A stretch of 54,303 nucleotides of DNA from Caryophanon sp. (GCA_018384745.1 JAHAYH010000007.1:1-54303); one strand, 5' to 3'. Counted from the first letter of the stretch, positions 26,580 to 35,006 are shown. Notes: a model not told the origin generated them from the sequence alone. A program made the numbers and translations.

Positions 26580-27613
26580 GAATGAGCACCTTCTTTTTTA
26601 ATTTTTTCACTAAATGCAATGACTGCTTCAAGCTTTTGCTTTGCACGTCCTGATAAAATGCTATCGCGTGCCAGATCGACACCTTCTTTTACACTCGCTG
26701 CAAGTCCGTAAGCAAAGAAGCCAATACCGCTATTGAGCAGCACCGTATCAAAATACGGCGATTGCTTGCCATCGAGTAAGTCGCGTAAAATTTGTGCGTT
26801 TTCAATCGCATCACCACCGCGAATTGCTTCAAGTGGCATTTCTGTTAAGCCAGCATCTTCCGCGCGCAGTGCAAATGGAATTAAATCATCATGGTCAACA
26901 AGCACGAACGTATTTTGCCCTTCAAGTGACGCTTCATCCATACCGCGCGTCCCTGATACAACAATGGCGCGTTCACGACCAAGCATTTGGAGCACTGACG
27001 CATATTCCATGACGAAGTTCGGGCGATTAATGCCGACAAACTGTGTTTTTAGCGGCACTGGGTTTGTCAGTGGGCCAACTAAGTTAAAGATCGTCGGCTT
27101 GCCGATCGAACGTCGAATTTCACCAAGACGCTTTAGTTTTGGGTGTACATTTGGTGCATATAAAAATGCAATGCCTTCTTGTTCAAGCAGCGTCAATGTT
27201 TCGTCAATCGTTGCAAACGTATGAATGCCAAGTGCTTCTAATACGTCGGAGCTACCCGACTTGGACGAAATTTTACGGTTGCCGTGCTTGGCAATGGGAA
27301 TGCCACCACCAGCGAGAACGAATGCAGATGTCGTACTAATGTTAAACGTTTCAAGCCCGTCGCCACCTGTGCCGCAGTTATCAATGTAAATGCCAGCCGG
27401 TGCGTCTACTTGTAACGCATATGATTTCATGACCGTTGCAAGTGCTGCCACTTCATGGGCGGTTTCACCTTTTTCAGAAAGGGCGATTAAAAACGTAGCA
27501 ATATCATCAGCAGGGGTTGTTTCATGAAATAAAAGCTCGGCTGCTTGTAGCATGTCATCAAATAGTAAATGTCCATCTTGTTGTACCGTGTCGATATAGT
27601 GCTGTAACGTCAT
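26576..27613 (-). CDS. trpD: Anthranilate phosphoribosyltransferase
   Basis: A 345-residue enzyme that joins anthranilate and PRPP. The PRPP/magnesium loop CGTGGDG lies at residues 80-86, and KHGNRKISSKSGSSDVLEALG (from 109) carries the anthranilate-binding region. Length is standard and there is no glutaminase fusion. Its start overlaps the stop of the trpE-like gene by 4 bases, so translation of trpD would normally depend on ribosomes finishing that upstream frame. Confidence 0.96.
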   Translation of the reverse strand: MTLQHYIDTVQQDGHLLFDDMLQAAELLFHETTPADDIATFLIALSEKGETAHEVAALATVMKSYALQVDAPAGIYIDNCGTGGDGLETFNISTTSAFVLAGGGIPIAKHGNRKISSKSGSSDVLEALGIHTFATIDETLTLLEQEGIAFLYAPNVHPKLKRLGEIRRSIGKPTIFNLVGPLTNPVPLKTQFVGINRPNFVMEYASVLQMLGRERAIVVSGTRGMDEASLEGQNTFVLVDHDDLIPFALRAEDAGLTEMPLEAIRGGDAIENAQILRDLLDGKQSPYFDTVLLNSGIGFFAYGLAASVKEGVDLARDSILSGRAKQKLEAVIAFSEKIKKEGAHS

Positions 27614-28644
27614 TGTGCCACCTCCGTTTGTTGTGTATGCGCTGTAAATGTCGCGTCAAAAGCGTTTGTGAAATCAAGCTGTCCATTAAACCCAATGTAG
27701 CCAACTGCATTGTGTACATGCTGCTGCAACGTGCATGTCGTTAACGCATCAATTGGGTGCAATACAGGGGATAACTCCGCTTGTAAAACACTATGCAAAT
27801 GAATGGCATCAAAGCTTTGAAGAGCAGCGGTATGCTTGACAAGCTGAATCGAAGCGGCGTTGCTTACGCTCTTTAGCTGCTCGGTACGCAAATGAATTTC
27901 GTCTTCGTGCGCTTTGGCCGTTTGCTCATTTTGGCGTAAGTCTTGAATGAGCACCGCGTTTTCACGGTAGCTTGCGCCTTTTGCGATGGCACCAGTAATG
28001 ACATGTGTATGAATATGTTGCTGTTGTACGTTAATGAAGCTTTCAGGTGCTGTGCCAAACACTGTCTCGTTTTGAAATTCCATATAGTATAAATACGATG
28101 AAGGCTTTTCCTTTCGCAGCGTACGGTATTGCTCGAACGTGTCGCGATGCTCGAACGTTTCACCTGTTGTTAGCTGTGCCACAAGTGCATCGATGTTTGG
28201 CGTCACCGTTTCTGCGTCGATATTTGTATGGATGATCGTCACCATATCGGTCATATGGTCAAAGACGATGACCGTTTCATAAATGTGAAACTGCACGCTC
28301 GGCTGTGGATCGTGCTGAATGAATCCAACGGCGCCCCCTGAAAACGGGAAATCCGTCACGTTGGAAATGCGCGGCATTAAGCGTTTTAGCAACACATGTA
28401 AGTTGCCTTCGTGCGTGTATGTTTTGTTCGTGGCGCGCACGTATTCCGTTAAACGCTCGCCGCGTCCGCTATATGTTTTCCGTGGATTGCTGCCAATAAA
28501 TGAGTAGCGTCCACTATGCTCATGCTTCACGGAGCTTTCCAATAAAAATTTTTCGCTTCCTTGCAAGCGACGAAATAACAAAATCGGTGTTAAAGAGTCG
28601 CCATTAAATGTATGAATCGTCGTGCGTGAACTACGTTTTTCCAT
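27610..28644 (-). CDS. trpE: Degenerate anthranilate synthase component I (TrpE remnant)
   Basis: A 344-residue TrpE homologue, against about 500-515 residues normally. The N-terminal half is recognisable: LLES at 34-37 (the tryptophan-binding motif), RYSFIGSNP (47-54) and FSGGAVGFI (101-109). Later parts align only in patches: PSSYLYYMEF (181-190), FGTAPESFI, HVITGAIAKG (the usual HPIAGTRxRG, with Thr-Arg lost) and HNAVGYIGFNGQLD (311-324). Missing are the GDIFQxVLSQ segment, DLxRNDIGRV, PAGTxSGAPK and the C-terminal AGAGIVADSxPExEYEE with its metal-binding glutamates. Chorismate turnover is therefore very unlikely. Yet the frame is open, has a good ribosome site (AAAGGAG), lies behind the T-box and overlaps trpD by 4 bases. 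It could be maintained for coupling or tryptophan sensing, or be decaying without frameshift. Confidence 0.85.
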   Translation of the reverse strand: MEKRSSRTTIHTFNGDSLTPILLFRRLQGSEKFLLESSVKHEHSGRYSFIGSNPRKTYSGRGERLTEYVRATNKTYTHEGNLHVLLKRLMPRISNVTDFPFSGGAVGFIQHDPQPSVQFHIYETVIVFDHMTDMVTIIHTNIDAETVTPNIDALVAQLTTGETFEHRDTFEQYRTLRKEKPSSYLYYMEFQNETVFGTAPESFINVQQQHIHTHVITGAIAKGASYRENAVLIQDLRQNEQTAKAHEDEIHLRTEQLKSVSNAASIQLVKHTAALQSFDAIHLHSVLQAELSPVLHPIDALTTCTLQQHVHNAVGYIGFNGQLDFTNAFDATFTAHTQQTEVAQ

Positions 28645-28964
28645 GAAACTTCACTCCTTTGAAATAAAAAAACGCCCTGCTACATGTTGTTACACATGTA
28701 GAGGACGATTGTTACCGCGTTGCCACCTCAAATTAGAAGTATTCACTACTTCTCATCTCAAGTTCCCTTATAACGTAGGGAAGCCGTCTGGTATTAACAG
28801 CTCTCATAAGTCCATTCGTATAAACGGTATACTAGTTTTCACCAGCCACTAGTTCTCTAACAATACGACGTTTATAGTACTACTCTTATGTCATCAATTT
28901 CTCAACTATGCTCTGCTCAACTTTTCTCCGCTCAACTTTTCTCCGCTATCCGTACGAAAAGTTA
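28645..28964 (-). promoter_or_regulatory. T-box leader, tRNA-Trp specific
   Basis: The 5' leader of the trp operon (reverse strand). The conserved T-box GGTGGCAACGCGG occupies 28727-28715. It overlaps an antiterminator that competes with the terminator at 28666-28706 (CGTCCTCTACATGT pairing with ACATGTAGCAGGGCG, then T7). In stem I, an AGTA/GA-rich region near 28870-28840 and a specifier-loop TGG at 28814-28812 followed by A indicate tRNA-Trp. Uncharged tRNA-Trp would pair with the specifier and T-box and allow read-through into trpE-A. Confidence 0.93.
28666..28706 (-). terminator. Leader terminator of the trp T-box
   Basis: A long G+C-containing hairpin with arms around ACATGTAG and CTACATGT, followed on the reverse strand by T7. 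It is the attenuator element of the T-box. Confidence 0.9.
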
Positions 28965-28970
28965 ATTTTG

Positions 28971-28999
28971 ATTGTAGAGGAAAAAGAACTAAAAGTCAA
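28971..28999 (-). promoter_or_regulatory. SigA promoter of the trp operon
   Basis: On the reverse strand TTGACT (28999-28994), exactly 17 bases, then TACAAT (28976-28971). This gives a leader of about 320 bases before trpE. Confidence 0.85.
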
Positions 29000-29014
29000 T
29001 ATTTTCAGAAAATG
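29000..29014. promoter_or_regulatory. CodY-like box at the trp promoter
   Basis: TATTTTCAGAAAATG matches the CodY consensus AATTTTCWGAAAATT at 13 of 15 positions by eye. It directly abuts the -35 hexamer, so nutrient-dependent repression of the trp operon is plausible. Not proven. Confidence 0.55.
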
Positions 29015-29075
29015 TACATTATATTAATGGTAATTACACACCAACGATAAAATTACTGTTTTTACGAAAAGAAAA

Positions 29076-29104
29076 TTGCTTGATGTAGCTATATTTTGTA
29101 TAAT
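29076..29104 (+). promoter_or_regulatory. SigA promoter of the acyl-CoA ligase gene
   Basis: TTGCTT (29076-29081), 17-base spacer, TATAAT (29099-29104), 62 bases before the start codon. Confidence 0.75.
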
Positions 29105-29166
29105 TAAAAAAGAATATTAGAAAAATATTCTAAAAAGGGGAATTTTGGATAAGGGAGGAATGCGCA

Positions 29167-30780
29167 ATGATGGATACACAGTTAGTATTAACATCATTTT
29201 TCACGCGAGCGGAAACATACTTTTCGCACAAAAAAATTATTTCACGAACAAGTGATACAGTGACGCACGAGCTTACATATGGGGAATGGGCAAAGCGTAC
29301 ACGTCGACTAGCAAGTGCATTAACGAAGCTAGGCATGAAAAAGGGGACAAAAATTGGTTCATTCGCATGGAACCAGCATCGTCATTTAGAGGCGTATTTC
29401 GCTGTGCCATGTACAGGTGCCATTTTACATATGGTGAACATTCGCTTATCCGAGGAGCATTTAATTTATATTATTAACCATGCAGAAGATGAAGTGTTGT
29501 TGATCGATGTCGATTTAGTTCCGTTAATTGAAGCAATTCAAGACAAGTTAACGACGGTGAAACACTACATTATTATGACCGATGATGCGTTAGCGGAAAC
29601 GACATTACCGAATGCTTTATCCTATGAAGAGCTGTTAGCGGAAGCGGATGAAAACTTCGAATTCCCAACAGATTTAGATGAAAACTTACCAGCAGGTATG
29701 TGCTACACGTCTGCGACAACGGGGAATCCTAAAGGCGTTGTGTATACGCATCGCGGGTTATATTTACATAGCTTAATGCAAGCAGCGACGGATTCGATGG
29801 GCATTTGCGAGCGCGACGCCGTATTGCCAATCGTGCCGATGTTCCACGTAAACGCATGGGGCTTACCATTTACAAGCGTAAATGTTGGCGCAACGCTTGT
29901 CTTACCTGGGCCGCAGTTTACGACGAACTTAATTGTCGATTTAATTGAGCAATACCGCGTAACAGTTACAGCAGGTGTACCGACAATTTGGCTTGGCGTG
30001 CAGCAAATTCTTGAAAAAGAGACGCGCGACATGTCATCATTACGCGCCATTTTTGCAGGCGGCTCTGCATCACCAAAAGGCTTAATTCGTGCCTTTGAAC
30101 AGAAGTTTAACATTCCGTACAACATCGCATACGGCATGACCGAAACGACACCGATTGTTTCGTTATCGAAAAAGCAATCGTGGATGGATGATTATTCACA
30201 AGAAGAGCTAGAAGAAGCATTATCAGCACAAGGTATGACGGTATGCGGCGTTGAATCGAGCATCGTCAATGAAGAAGGCGAAGTGCCGTGGGACGGTGAA
30301 ACGATGGGCGAGCTGCGTCTACGTGGTCCTTGGATTTCGCATGAATATTATAACGATGAGCGTACAGCAGATGTGTACCGTGACGGTTGGTTATATACAG
30401 GTGATATTGCAGTTCGTACAAAAGATGGCTTCATTAAAATTACAGACCGCACGAAAGATTTAATTAAATCTGGTGGTGAGTGGATTTCATCAGTAGACCT
30501 TGAAAATGCACTGATGTCATACGACGGTATTTTTGAAGCAGCCGTTATTGCCGTGCCGCATGTACGTTGGCAAGAACGCCCGCTGGCATGTGTTGTGCTA
30601 CATGAAGGGGCAAATGTTTCAAAGGAAGACATTTTAACGTACTTAGGCACGCAATTTGCAAAGTGGTGGGTACCAGACGATGTGGTGTTCTTAAAAGAAA
30701 TTCCGAAAACATCGGTAGGGAAATTTTTAAAGGCGAAGCTGCGTGATGAAGTAAACGACATTTATCCATTACAAGTGTAA
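29167..30780 (+). CDS. Medium/long-chain fatty-acid--CoA ligase
   Basis: A 537-residue adenylate-forming enzyme that activates a carboxylate with ATP and transfers it to CoA. The phosphate loop is YTSATTGNPKGVVYTHR (from about residue 178; the usual YTSGTTG with Gly to Ala, seen in AlkK-like members). MFHVNAWGLPF, AYGMTETTP, DGWLYTGDIAV and KDLIKSGGEWISSVDLE follow in order, and the C-terminal catalytic lysine lies in SVGKFLKAKLR. It resembles the AlkK/LcfB medium-chain branch. GGGAGGA precedes the start; ATG 29170 is an equal alternative. Monocistronic between its own promoter and terminator. Confidence 0.88.
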   Translation: MMDTQLVLTSFFTRAETYFSHKKIISRTSDTVTHELTYGEWAKRTRRLASALTKLGMKKGTKIGSFAWNQHRHLEAYFAVPCTGAILHMVNIRLSEEHLIYIINHAEDEVLLIDVDLVPLIEAIQDKLTTVKHYIIMTDDALAETTLPNALSYEELLAEADENFEFPTDLDENLPAGMCYTSATTGNPKGVVYTHRGLYLHSLMQAATDSMGICERDAVLPIVPMFHVNAWGLPFTSVNVGATLVLPGPQFTTNLIVDLIEQYRVTVTAGVPTIWLGVQQILEKETRDMSSLRAIFAGGSASPKGLIRAFEQKFNIPYNIAYGMTETTPIVSLSKKQSWMDDYSQEELEEALSAQGMTVCGVESSIVNEEGEVPWDGETMGELRLRGPWISHEYYNDERTADVYRDGWLYTGDIAVRTKDGFIKITDRTKDLIKSGGEWISSVDLENALMSYDGIFEAAVIAVPHVRWQERPLACVVLHEGANVSKEDILTYLGTQFAKWWVPDDVVFLKEIPKTSVGKFLKAKLRDEVNDIYPLQV

Positions 30781-30783
30781 ATA

Positions 30784-30822
30784 AAAATGACAGAGTAGGA
30801 TCGCTCCTCTCTGTCATTTTCG
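30784..30822. terminator. Bidirectional terminator, ligase gene and queT
   Basis: AAAATGACAGAG (30784-30795) pairs with CTCTGTCATTTT (30809-30820) between the two convergent genes. Confidence 0.9.
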
Positions 30823-31311
30823 TTATTTCATTAGCTTTTGAAATTGTAAACGTTTATTTAACGTGTGCATAATTGGTGCACCAATTGCGAGCACAACGAA
30901 TTCACCGACTGCTAAATATAGCCACGTTTCAAAGAACGGCAGCTCAAGTACGAGGTTTAACTCATACGCAATAATAAACATTGTCGTCGTAAATAATAGG
31001 GAGTTGATGAGTAAACGTGCCCAAATATTTTTGACGAATTTAAAGATTAATAAGGCAATGCAAAACGTAATGATTGTATGCCCAACGCCGAAAATTAAAT
31101 CAGCCACACCTAAGCTTGAAAATAGCCAGTTTGAAATAAAGACGCCGATCACAACGCCGACACCGTATTTCGGGCTAAAGACGATCAGGTGGTTAAACAT
31201 TTCGGAAAAGCGGAATTGTACCGGTCCGAAAGAAAGTGGTGCTAGCAGCATCGTAATGGCGATATAAAGCGCCGCGATAATACCACTAACCGCTAAAAAT
31301 TTTGTGTTCAT
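30823..31311 (-). CDS. queT: QueT family queuosine-precursor transporter (ECF S component)
   Basis: A 162-residue membrane protein with five to six helices. FGPVQFRFSEMFNHLIVFSPKYGVGVVIGVFI is the QueT (PF06177) signature, and GVADLIFGVGHTIITF follows. It would capture preQ1/preQ0 and work with the shared ECF energising module (EcfA, EcfA', EcfT), which is not in this window. Substrate assignment is strongly supported by the preQ1 riboswitch in its leader. Start at 31311. Confidence 0.92.
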   Translation of the reverse strand: MNTKFLAVSGIIAALYIAITMLLAPLSFGPVQFRFSEMFNHLIVFSPKYGVGVVIGVFISNWLFSSLGVADLIFGVGHTIITFCIALLIFKFVKNIWARLLINSLLFTTTMFIIAYELNLVLELPFFETWLYLAVGEFVVLAIGAPIMHTLNKRLQFQKLMK

Positions 31312-31318
31312 ATGAAAT

Positions 31319-31358
31319 TCTCCTTAGTTTTTTTTCGTGGGATGGTTACGAACCACGG
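31319..31358 (-). promoter_or_regulatory. preQ1-I riboswitch
   Basis: On the reverse strand a 5-bp hairpin (CCGTGG/CCACG around GTTCGTAACCATC) is followed by an A8 run and ACTAAGGAG. This is the class I preQ1 aptamer, where the A-rich tail and CTAA form a pseudoknot with the loop. AGGAG is also the queT ribosome site, so ligand binding should block translation. Confidence 0.88.
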
Positions 31359-31462
31359 TGAATACACACAAGAATTTATTGTAATCGACAACACGTCTGA
31401 CGTCAAATGAATCACAAAAATGCCACATTCGTCATTTATAAATTGGAAATTTCAGAATTTTG

Positions 31463-31491
31463 TTGACTGTTTGAAAATTCGGTATTAATAT
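31463..31491 (+). promoter_or_regulatory. SigA promoter of the TrpX-like ABC operon
   Basis: TTGACT (31463-31468), 17-base spacer, TAATAT (31486-31491). The roughly 50-base leader is too short for a T-box and none is seen. Confidence 0.7.
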
Positions 31492-31548
31492 AAACGTTAT
31501 CTTACAACAATTTAGCGCTTCAACGTGATAAAAGGGGGAGAACGGCAT

Positions 31549-32550
31549 ATGAAAACAAAAAATTGGTTGCTGATGATGATGCTACTTGCTGTCATGGCAG
31601 TATTAGCAGCATGTTCAGGCGGAGACGAAACAGCCGATGATGCAGAGGATGATTCAGCTGCAACAGCAGACGGCGATACGTACAAAATTGGCATTACCCA
31701 AATTGTAGAACACCCATCATTAGATGCAGCACGCGAAGGCTTTAAAGCAGCATTACAAGAAGCGGGCATTAACGCAACGTACGACGAGCAGCTTGCACAA
31801 GGGGACAACAGCTTAAATACAACGATTGCCCAAAACTTAGTAAACAGCGATGTTGACTTAATTTTTGCAAACTCAACACCATCTGCACAAGCAGCGTTAG
31901 CACAAACGACGGAGACGCCGATCATTTTCACATCTGTAACAGATGCGGTTGCAGCACAGCTTATTCAATCAATGGAGCAGCCTGGTGGTAACGTAACAGG
32001 TACGATTGATTTACATCCAGAAACAATCGACAAAACGCTTGCATTCATTCAAGAGCTTGGCGTGAAAAATGTTGGGATGGTGTATAACGCAGGGGAGCAA
32101 AACTCTGTAGAGCAAGTGAAGCAAGTGAAGGAAAAAGCAGCGGCACTTGGCTTAAGCGTTCAAGAAGCATCTGTTTCAACGTCAGCAGAAGTAAAACAAG
32201 CAGCAGAATCATTAGTCGGAAAAGTGGAAGGGTTCTACATCATTACAGATAACACAGTTGTATCAGCTTTAGAATCTGTCATCGACGTAGCAAATGCGAA
32301 TAAGTTACCGTTAGTTGTTGGTGAGCTTGACTCAGTAGCGCGTGGTGGCTTAGCAGCATACGGCTTTGAATATTATGATATCGGCTTTGAAGCGGGACAA
32401 ATGGCTGTGAAAATTTTAAAAGGTGAAGCAACGCCAGCAGATTTACCAGCACAGTATCCGCAAAACTTAAAATTAGTCATCAATAAAGAAACAGCAGATA
32501 CGTTAGGATTAGACATTCAAGATTCTTGGGGCGCGGAGCTTTTAGAATAG
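31549..32550 (+). CDS. ABC transporter substrate-binding lipoprotein, TrpX-like
   Basis: A 333-residue lipoprotein of the ABC_sub_bind family (PF04392). The signal peptide has a lipobox LAAC-SGG (lipidated Cys near residue 23) followed by an acidic linker. The mature part has two Rossmann-like lobes (KIGITQIVEHPSLDAAREGF; VGMVYNAGEQNSVEQV; LPLVVGELDSVARGGLAAYGF). Streptococcal TrpX binds aromatic amino acids; other members of the family are uncharacterised. The start at 31549 follows GGGGGAG. First gene of a three-gene importer operon. Confidence 0.85.
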   Translation: MKTKNWLLMMMLLAVMAVLAACSGGDETADDAEDDSAATADGDTYKIGITQIVEHPSLDAAREGFKAALQEAGINATYDEQLAQGDNSLNTTIAQNLVNSDVDLIFANSTPSAQAALAQTTETPIIFTSVTDAVAAQLIQSMEQPGGNVTGTIDLHPETIDKTLAFIQELGVKNVGMVYNAGEQNSVEQVKQVKEKAAALGLSVQEASVSTSAEVKQAAESLVGKVEGFYIITDNTVVSALESVIDVANANKLPLVVGELDSVARGGLAAYGFEYYDIGFEAGQMAVKILKGEATPADLPAQYPQNLKLVINKETADTLGLDIQDSWGAELLE

Positions 32551-32623
32551 CGAGAGGGGGCAGTTCTGTGAAGTGAGCAGAGCTGTCTTTCTTTGTTCAA
32601 GCAATCATTAAAGGAGGAACATT

Positions 32624-33637
32624 ATGTTTACAGCAATTTTCGGTTCGGTGGAGCTTGGTATTATTTATGCGGTAATGGCGCTTGGTGTATACATTACGTT
32701 TCGTATTTTAGACTTTCCAGATTTAACGGTAGACGGTAGCTTCGTCACAGGTGCAGCGGTCGCCGCATCGATGGTAACGCTCGGCTACAATCCACTAGTC
32801 GCAACCGCTGTGGCAATTGTCGCAGGTTTTATCGCAGGATGCTGTACGGGCTTACTGCATACGAAAGGAAAAATTAACGCATTATTATCAGGGATTTTAA
32901 TGATGATTGCGCTATATTCGATTAACTTACGTATTATGGGGACGACGACAGAAGCGGCCACGCGTCCGAACATTCCACTGCTTAACACGGAGTCGATTTA
33001 CTCGATGTTTGGCACATGGTGGACGACGCTACCGATTGATGACAGCTTAAAAAATATGTTAAGCAACGTCGTAACAGGTGCTGTGCCATCAACGTTTGGC
33101 ACAATCGTTTTATTAGCGGCTATCACACTGATCATTAAGTTCATCGTCGATTGGTTTTTAAAAACGGAGCTAGGGTTAGCGATTCGTGCAACGGGCGATA
33201 ATAAGCGCATGATTCGTAGCTTTTCTGCCAATACCGACAACTACATTATTTTAGGGCTAGGGTTATCGAATGCACTAGTGGCGTTTTCAGGAGCGCTTGT
33301 TGCACAATATTCAAAAGCAGCGGATGTGAGCATGGGTGTCGGGATGATCGTCATCGGTTTAGCGTCAGTCATTATTGGTGAAGCGATCTTTGGCACAAAG
33401 ACGATTGTGCGCACGACATTAGCGGTTGTATTTGGCGCGATCATTTACCGCATTGTATTAGCAATTGCACTGCGCATTGAATGGTTAGATGCAGCGGACT
33501 TAAAATTAATTACGGCATTGATCGTCATTTTAGCGCTTATTTTACCGCAAATTTTCAGCAAGATGAAAGAGCGAAAACGAAAGGCAAAGCGCAAGGAGCA
33601 ATTTGCCGCATCAGTAAGGGGTGACCACATTGCTTAA
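32624..33637 (+). CDS. ABC transporter permease, TrpY-like (BPD_transp_2)
   Basis: A 337-residue permease of the LivH/BPD_transp_2 fold with about eight to nine hydrophobic segments. TFRILDFPDLTVDGSF, GKINALLSGILMMIALYSINLRIMG, and the ATPase-contact region LGLAIRATGDNKRMIRSF are diagnostic for the TrpY-type permeases that pair with TrpX lipoproteins. It ends in a lysine/arginine-rich tail. AAGGAGG precedes the start. It overlaps the ATPase gene by 8 bases. Confidence 0.88.
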   Translation: MFTAIFGSVELGIIYAVMALGVYITFRILDFPDLTVDGSFVTGAAVAASMVTLGYNPLVATAVAIVAGFIAGCCTGLLHTKGKINALLSGILMMIALYSINLRIMGTTTEAATRPNIPLLNTESIYSMFGTWWTTLPIDDSLKNMLSNVVTGAVPSTFGTIVLLAAITLIIKFIVDWFLKTELGLAIRATGDNKRMIRSFSANTDNYIILGLGLSNALVAFSGALVAQYSKAADVSMGVGMIVIGLASVIIGEAIFGTKTIVRTTLAVVFGAIIYRIVLAIALRIEWLDAADLKLITALIVILALILPQIFSKMKERKRKAKRKEQFAASVRGDHIA

Positions 33638-34424
33638 GCTCACAAACATTAATAAAGTATTTAACGAAGGAACACCGGATGAAAAGGTCGCACTTGGCGA
33701 TATTAATTTACATTTAGCACCGGGCGATTTCGTCACAATTATCGGCAGTAACGGTGCGGGGAAATCAACGATGATGAACATGATCTCAGGCGCGTTAACA
33801 CCGGATTTTGGCACGGTGCATATTGACGGCAAAAACGTCACAGCAGATGCCGAATATAAACGTGCACGCCACATCGGTCGCGTGTTCCAAGATCCGATGG
33901 CAGGTACGGCACCGTCGATGACAATTGAAGAAAACTTAGCGCTTGCATATAACCGTACGAAGCCACGTACGCTCGGCTTTGGCGTTAATAAAAAGAAAAA
34001 AGACATTTACCGCACAGCGCTTGAGATGCTGTCGTTAAACTTAGAAAATCGGTTAAATGCAAAAGTCGGCTTATTATCAGGCGGGGAACGTCAAGCGTTA
34101 TCGCTACTCATGGCGACGTTTACGCAGCCGTCCATTTTACTGCTAGATGAACATACAGCAGCGCTTGACCCATCGCGTGCAGAGCTCATCACAAACATCA
34201 CAAAACAGCTCGTTGAAAAGGACTCTTTAACGACGCTGATGGTGACGCACAACATGCAGCAAGCGCTCGACCTTGGCAACCGTCTCATTATGATGGATAA
34301 AGGGCAAATCATTTTAGAGGTCGGTCCAGAAGATAAGCCGAACTTAACAATTCCAGATTTAATGGCCGCATTTGAGAAAATTCGCGGGGAGAAAATGAAC
34401 AGTGACCGCGCCTTATTAGGATAA
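33630..34424 (+). CDS. ABC transporter ATP-binding protein, TrpZ-like
   Basis: A 264-residue ATPase with Walker A GSNGAGKST (39-47), signature LLSGGERQALSL, Walker B ILLLDEHTAALDP and switch histidine in VTHNMQQAL. The start chosen is TTG 33630, because AAGGGG (33615-33620) is then 9 bases upstream; GTG 33621 would touch the ribosome site. The 8-base overlap with the permease implies translational coupling. With the two preceding genes it forms a complete importer. Confidence 0.9.
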   Translation: MLKLTNINKVFNEGTPDEKVALGDINLHLAPGDFVTIIGSNGAGKSTMMNMISGALTPDFGTVHIDGKNVTADAEYKRARHIGRVFQDPMAGTAPSMTIEENLALAYNRTKPRTLGFGVNKKKKDIYRTALEMLSLNLENRLNAKVGLLSGGERQALSLLMATFTQPSILLLDEHTAALDPSRAELITNITKQLVEKDSLTTLMVTHNMQQALDLGNRLIMMDKGQIILEVGPEDKPNLTIPDLMAAFEKIRGEKMNSDRALLG

Positions 34425-34429
34425 TGAAG

Positions 34430-34462
34430 CAGCGAACGAGAGCAATCTCGTCGCTGTTTTTT
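34430..34462 (+). terminator. Terminator of the ABC operon
   Basis: CAGCGAACGAG (34430-34440) pairs with CTCGTCGCTG (34447-34456), followed by T7. The convergent kinase-like gene ends inside the T-tract. Confidence 0.88.
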
Positions 34463-34977
34463 TATGTGGCATTTCGTAGTGAAGCGAGCCACTGCTTTGT
34501 TTGTGTAGGATGTGTCAAAATGATTGAGGTAATCGGTGTGGCGGCAAGTTTTTGCACAATATGTGGTTGTACGTCTTTTTTGTAGCGCATAATCCACTGC
34601 AAAAATTCGATGTCGAGCTTTTCGTTACAGCCGCTTGTCATATCTGGGCGCGTTTTGCCGACGTTTGTAATGTAGCGGCGTAATATGCGACGTATGCAAA
34701 TATCAGTACGGTAGTCGAGAAAAATGATGCAATCGGCATACTGCATGCGAAGGTCAAGCGTCGAGTCAAAGTTACCGTCGATGATCCATGCGGGCTTTTG
34801 CAGCTCCGTTAGCATATTTGCGCGAAACAATGCGCGGTCTGTCGGTATCCAGTGAGGCTGCCAAAACAGCTGGTCTAAATGAATGAGCGGTAGCTTCGTC
34901 ATGTCAGCCAACTGACGAGCAAGTGTCGATTTGCCAGCGCCGCTACAGCCAATAATTAAAATGCGTTTATAGCTCAT
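34462..34977 (-). CDS. P-loop kinase-like protein (FlaR/topology-modulation type)
   Basis: A 171-residue P-loop NTPase resembling adenylate kinase-like proteins annotated as DNA topology modulation protein. Walker A is GCSGAGKST (10-18), then LPLIHLDQLFW and WIIDGNFDSTLDLRM, characteristic of that family; a lid-like arginine-rich segment (RRILRRYI) follows. The start at 34977 has GGAGGAGG upstream. The physiological substrate is unknown; the topology name is historical. Confidence 0.75.
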   Translation of the reverse strand: MSYKRILIIGCSGAGKSTLARQLADMTKLPLIHLDQLFWQPHWIPTDRALFRANMLTELQKPAWIIDGNFDSTLDLRMQYADCIIFLDYRTDICIRRILRRYITNVGKTRPDMTSGCNEKLDIEFLQWIMRYKKDVQPHIVQKLAATPITSIILTHPTQTKQWLASLRNAT

Positions 34978-35006
34978 CCTATTCCTCCTCCACGTCACGT
35001 AAAATA

